From: Kipferlia bialata
Taxonomy: Eukaryota > Fornicata
Assembly (NCBI GenBank): GCA_003568945.1
Contig: BDIP01000285.1
Span: 1-20,297, forward strand
Reading direction: 5' to 3'
Length of the DNA stretch: 20,297 nt
Each line of letters opens with the position of its first letter. The stretch's first letter is position 1. The notes beneath the pieces are model-generated. The model was not told the origin of the DNA. It searched no databases and worked only from the letters and a program-made list of their open reading frames with translations. Made by a program: the position numbers and the translations under genes. Below are positions 19,601 to 20,297 of the stretch, one piece after another.

Positions 19601-20030
19601 ATTTGGCAGATAACTCCTGGGTCCTCATAGAGCACCATGAGTGAGACATATAGATACCGATGGTATAATGACACTACTTCTGGATAGCTGGAGCAGATTA
19701 CTATGCACCTGCATTCTCTCCTGGGGGCTCCAGCAGGACAAGGACTCCCTGATGTTAGACAAAGGAGTAATCTGACACTGAACACTAGCTATTAGTACAC
19801 ATATGCTACTAATAGTGGACCTTGCACTACACCGATATGAGGGGTACATTGAATACTGAATATAACTACATACATATATATATATATACAATACATATAT
19901 AGTGTACTATTGTAAGTACCTTGCACTGCACCGCTATGCCCTTGGAGGGGTTGGACCAGGGTATGTCCACTAGCAGATGCTCAATGCAGCCATACTTGAT
20001 ACCCACACCAGGGAGGGTCTTCTCTAAGGC
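4601..20030 (-). CDS. VPS13: VPS13-family bridge-like lipid-transfer protein (58 exons, lacks extreme N-terminus)
   Basis: VPS13 proteins form long hydrophobic grooves that carry bulk glycerolipids between membranes at contact sites. Fifty-eight minus-strand exons join with consistent phase into 10,068 nt, that is 3355 residues plus TAG. The first visible exon starts inside the chorein domain, so about 50 N-terminal residues lie beyond the right edge. Family landmarks appear in order: VDIPWSNP (residues 21-28), HVRFEDT (120-126), KLMHLQSFAVYADP (170-182), LDVSIAAPILAVP (635-647), NQTGLPV (1989-1995, adaptor-binding repeats), MQLDNQ in the region normally preceding the C-terminal domain, FYIRSFSRDVLGMLG (3147-3161) and VTGLALNPIREVKARG (3265-3280). 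The protein ends about 40 residues after the last conserved block, without the PH-like domain of animal and fungal VPS13. No membrane segment or signal peptide is seen. Exon coordinates are given in the regional entries. A VPS13-like paralogue rather than the sole VPS13 is possible. Confidence 0.93.
5133..5148 (-). repeat. Echo of VPS13 exon 55 end plus donor
   Basis: The plus-strand string cacctgccac.gagtg at 5133-5148 copies 5218-5233, the end of exon 55 (HSVAG) and its donor, with one substitution. It lies inside intron 55 downstream of the real edge in transcription order. It is short, so chance cannot be excluded for this copy alone. Confidence 0.55.
5710..5736 (-). repeat. Echo 2 of VPS13 exon 53 acceptor edge
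   Basis: On the minus strand, TTGCAG followed by GGCCCTCACCTCCCT copies the acceptor and start of exon 53 (real exon starts at 5652 with GGCCCTCAGCTCCCT) about 80 nt upstream in intron 52. Confidence 0.7.
5770..5815 (-). repeat. Echo 1 of VPS13 exon 53 acceptor edge
   Basis: On the minus strand, CACCCCAG then GGCCCTCTGCTCTCT, with GTGTCTGA 27 nt into the copy, parallels the start of exon 53 over about 45 nt. With the nearer echo and the real edge, intron 52 shows three acceptor-like edges, the same arrangement as ceramide synthase intron 3. Confidence 0.7.
6358..6375. repeat. Perfect 18-nt palindrome in VPS13 intron 49
   Basis: The sequence tgttcatatatatgaaca is its own reverse complement. 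It lies in a non-coding intron rich in TA steps. It could form a small cruciform or be a protein-binding site, but TA-rich palindromes arise easily by chance. Confidence 0.7.
6466..7725 (-). other. VPS13: VPS13 region between VAB and C-terminal domains, exons 45-49
   Basis: Exons 7725-7652, 7584-7168, 7098-7005, 6895-6773 and 6684-6466 code residues 2765-3073. VLDFVLHDANMPPVLTMVSM opens the block, and SSMQLDNQRHMHQREEVLYP matches the family's 'LQVDNQ....PVLY' signature seen late in VPS13 proteins. CALYISVKGL and a long helical stretch (YAAVEQSFLEALTAYTDTL) follow. Confidence 0.82.
7785..11668 (-). other. VPS13: VPS13 adaptor-binding (VAB) region, exons 34-44
   Basis: Exons 11668-10833, 10768-10290, 10236-9370, 9311-9246, 9171-9061, 8916-8835, 8779-8718, 8649-8576, 8512-8328, 8269-8121 and 8060-7785 code residues 1702-2764. 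The all-beta VAB domain of VPS13 binds Pro-x-Pro adaptors that choose the membrane contact. Repeat-like asparagine signatures are visible: NQTGLPVLV, VLVPGEVLYLPLT, LRLVNDTPCAITVTL, FPPYMIRNELTDHTL and CVVSNFSPHGLSVFM. The last exon includes KVEIVSGQTHVKVF and a charged stretch, QRERERETTRAEKAED. The three largest exons of the gene (836, 867 and 479 nt) are here. Confidence 0.82.
8301..8320. repeat. (TA)10 microsatellite in VPS13 intron 42
   Basis: Twenty bases of alternating TA lie inside a 58-nt intron, making up about a third of it. Similar shorter TA tracts recur in many introns of the window. Confidence 0.9.
11725..15021 (-). other. VPS13: VPS13 middle groove region, exons 24-33
   Basis: Exons 15021-14508, 14440-14320, 14256-14074, 13994-13611, 13541-13453, 13385-12956, 12891-12780, 12729-12539, 12472-11960 and 11885-11725 code residues 803-1701. 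They contain repeated alternating hydrophobic strands, as expected of the repeating beta-groove modules, separated by acidic or Ser/Thr-rich loops such as THTDTEPITTPTTTE and AKAEPEEEGD. Introns here are uniformly short (50-79 nt) and without echoes, unlike both ends of the gene. The identity rests on position inside the gene rather than on strong local motifs. Confidence 0.75.
15114..18447 (-). other. VPS13: VPS13 N-terminal extended groove, exons 8-23
   Basis: Exons 18447-18384, 18302-18216, 18115-17976, 17887-17824, 17736-17617, 17547-17359, 17249-17097, 16938-16851, 16687-16575, 16503-16427, 16326-16140, 15993-15878, 15800-15692, 15634-15520, 15390-15284 and 15186-15114 code residues 202-802. 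Typical phrases are MVLEPVSLKVRLSLS (the family's FRPISANAKL strand), SAYVNLYYR (KQYKELYKKK), and LSVKYDVNMQ followed by PLLVVVPPAFV. LDVSIAAPILAVP then VLVVNLGSLSV correspond to the family's conserved 'APxIxIP...xxxDLG' strand. A charged helix, EAQEAQRVREEMEAEGKARK, sits in exon 13. Exon 18 has two in-frame acceptors 18 nt apart; I chose the one with CTGAC before the AG. Confidence 0.85.
19292..19321 (-). repeat. Echo of VPS13 exon 4 acceptor edge
   Basis: The minus-strand acceptor CTCTACCCCCCAG followed by GACTGGCACACCAAGCAT copies the start of exon 4 (from 19216). The first 18 exon bases are identical. It sits 94 nt upstream of the real edge inside intron 3. Confidence 0.85.
19372..19399 (-). 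repeat. Echo of VPS13 exon 3 end plus donor
   Basis: The minus-strand string CTCAAGG.AAAGA.ACT.GAG then GTATAC copies the end of exon 3 (STLKDKAKTLE, real donor at 19470) with substitutions and a small deletion. It precedes the exon 4 echo, so intron 3 has the nested order exon 3, echo 3, echo 4, exon 4. The inner pseudo-intron would be 65 nt, a normal length for this window. Confidence 0.75.
19819..19846 (-). repeat. Echo of VPS13 exon 1 end plus donor
   Basis: The plus-strand string accttgcactacaccgatat followed by gaggggt copies 19918-19952 (accttgcactgcaccgctat, then a 7-nt gap, then ggaggggt), the end of visible exon 1 (IAVQCK) and its donor. It lies inside intron 1. Confidence 0.7.
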
Positions 20031-20297
20031 CTATGGGTAAGACGGGTGGGGAGAGAGAGAGACAAACAAAGATACAGAGAGAGAGAGAAGAAAGAGAAAG
20101 AGAACGGGGGAGAGAATACGAGAGAGGAAGAGTATGTGGATAAGGATGAGGGGCAATGGTGAATATATGACTCAGCTTAAACCCTGACCTAGAGACTTCA
20201 CGCATTATATGATAGTTTGTGCATAAAGAGAGAAGACAACGAGAGTTGTTGGGAGGGGGGGGGGGGGGGGGGGGGGGGACATACACATACGGGGTGT
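20031..20297 (-). other. Intron of VPS13 upstream of visible exon 1
   Basis: This stretch precedes the acceptor CTTACCCATAG of the first visible exon and holds no exon I can support. It contains a GA-rich purine tract (about 20050-20130) and a 24-base G run (20255-20278). The exon coding the VPS13 start should lie beyond the right edge. The proline-rich reading frame over the G run is a homopolymer artefact. Confidence 0.7.

Larger units (their letters stand above)
18526..20030 (-). other. VPS13: VPS13 chorein and N-terminal region, exons 1-7
   Basis: Exons 20030-19920, 19748-19709, 19541-19471, 19216-19155, 19100-19020, 18906-18813 and 18671-18526 code residues 1-201 of the visible protein. 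They hold the second half of the chorein domain: VDIPWSNPSKGIAVQCKG, then VLVLLEPP as the 'LLIVP' strand. A charged linker (STLKDKAKTLEDWHTKHA) follows, then NNLRVELTDLHVRFED, the family's NN..I.I..IHIRYED block. Exon 7 starts after CTAACACTAATAG and codes the VRKLMHLQSFAVYADP block. Introns 1 and 3 are long and carry exon-edge echoes. Confidence 0.9.

Noticed and set aside
19981-20286. Minus-strand frame starting with a poly-proline run
   Set aside because: The prolines come from the G homopolymer, and the frame is not the one encoding the chorein exon.
1-20297. CRISPR array, insertion sequence, transposon or virus-like element
   Set aside because: The repeats seen are microsatellites or short copies of adjacent exon edges. 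There are no regularly spaced repeats, no transposase, reverse transcriptase or capsid reading frames, and no terminal repeats.

Overview
The window is eukaryotic and protein-coding, with extremely intron-rich genes, a standard genetic code (no in-frame stop codons inside the reconstructed exons) and many microsatellites. I reconstructed three genes by hand from splice sites, phase continuity and protein-family similarity. Nearly every intron ends in a YTNAC-type branch motif only a few bases before the AG, a layout known from metamonads such as Giardia and Trichomonas. Together with about 5 introns per kb of coding sequence, this suggests a free-living fornicate-like metamonad. A Kipferlia-type organism is my best guess, by inference only.

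Layout: (1) 1-41 is a pure G run. (2) 190-1624, minus strand, is part of an unassigned acidic, low-complexity protein that continues past the left edge. (3) 1625-1763 is a short space between divergent genes. (4) 1764-4550, plus strand, is a complete 14-exon ceramide synthase (LAG1/TLC domain) of 336 residues. (5) 4551-4600 is a 50-nt convergent gap. (6) 4601-20030, minus strand, is 58 exons of a VPS13-family bridge-like lipid-transfer protein. It gives 3355 residues in this window; only about the first 50 residues, lying past the right edge, are missing. All 57 introns are GT-AG and keep phase, and the summed exons are an exact multiple of three. (7) 20031-20297 is intron with a GA-rich microsatellite and a second G run.

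The two recognisable genes both concern lipids: ceramide synthesis in the ER membrane, and bulk lipid transport at membrane contact sites. They are convergent and almost touching. I would not call this an operon; co-regulation through overlapping 3' ends is possible but unproven.

The most unusual signal is in the introns. Many carry short, diverged 'echo' copies of the exon edge beside them, together with the splice site: exon end plus donor, or acceptor plus exon start. In at least three introns the copies are nested in the order exon A, echo A, echo B, exon B. All seven introns of 170 nt or more contain echoes, and most of the shorter ones do not. This looks like an intron-expansion process, or a systematic assembly artefact. 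Raw reads and RNA-seq would separate these.
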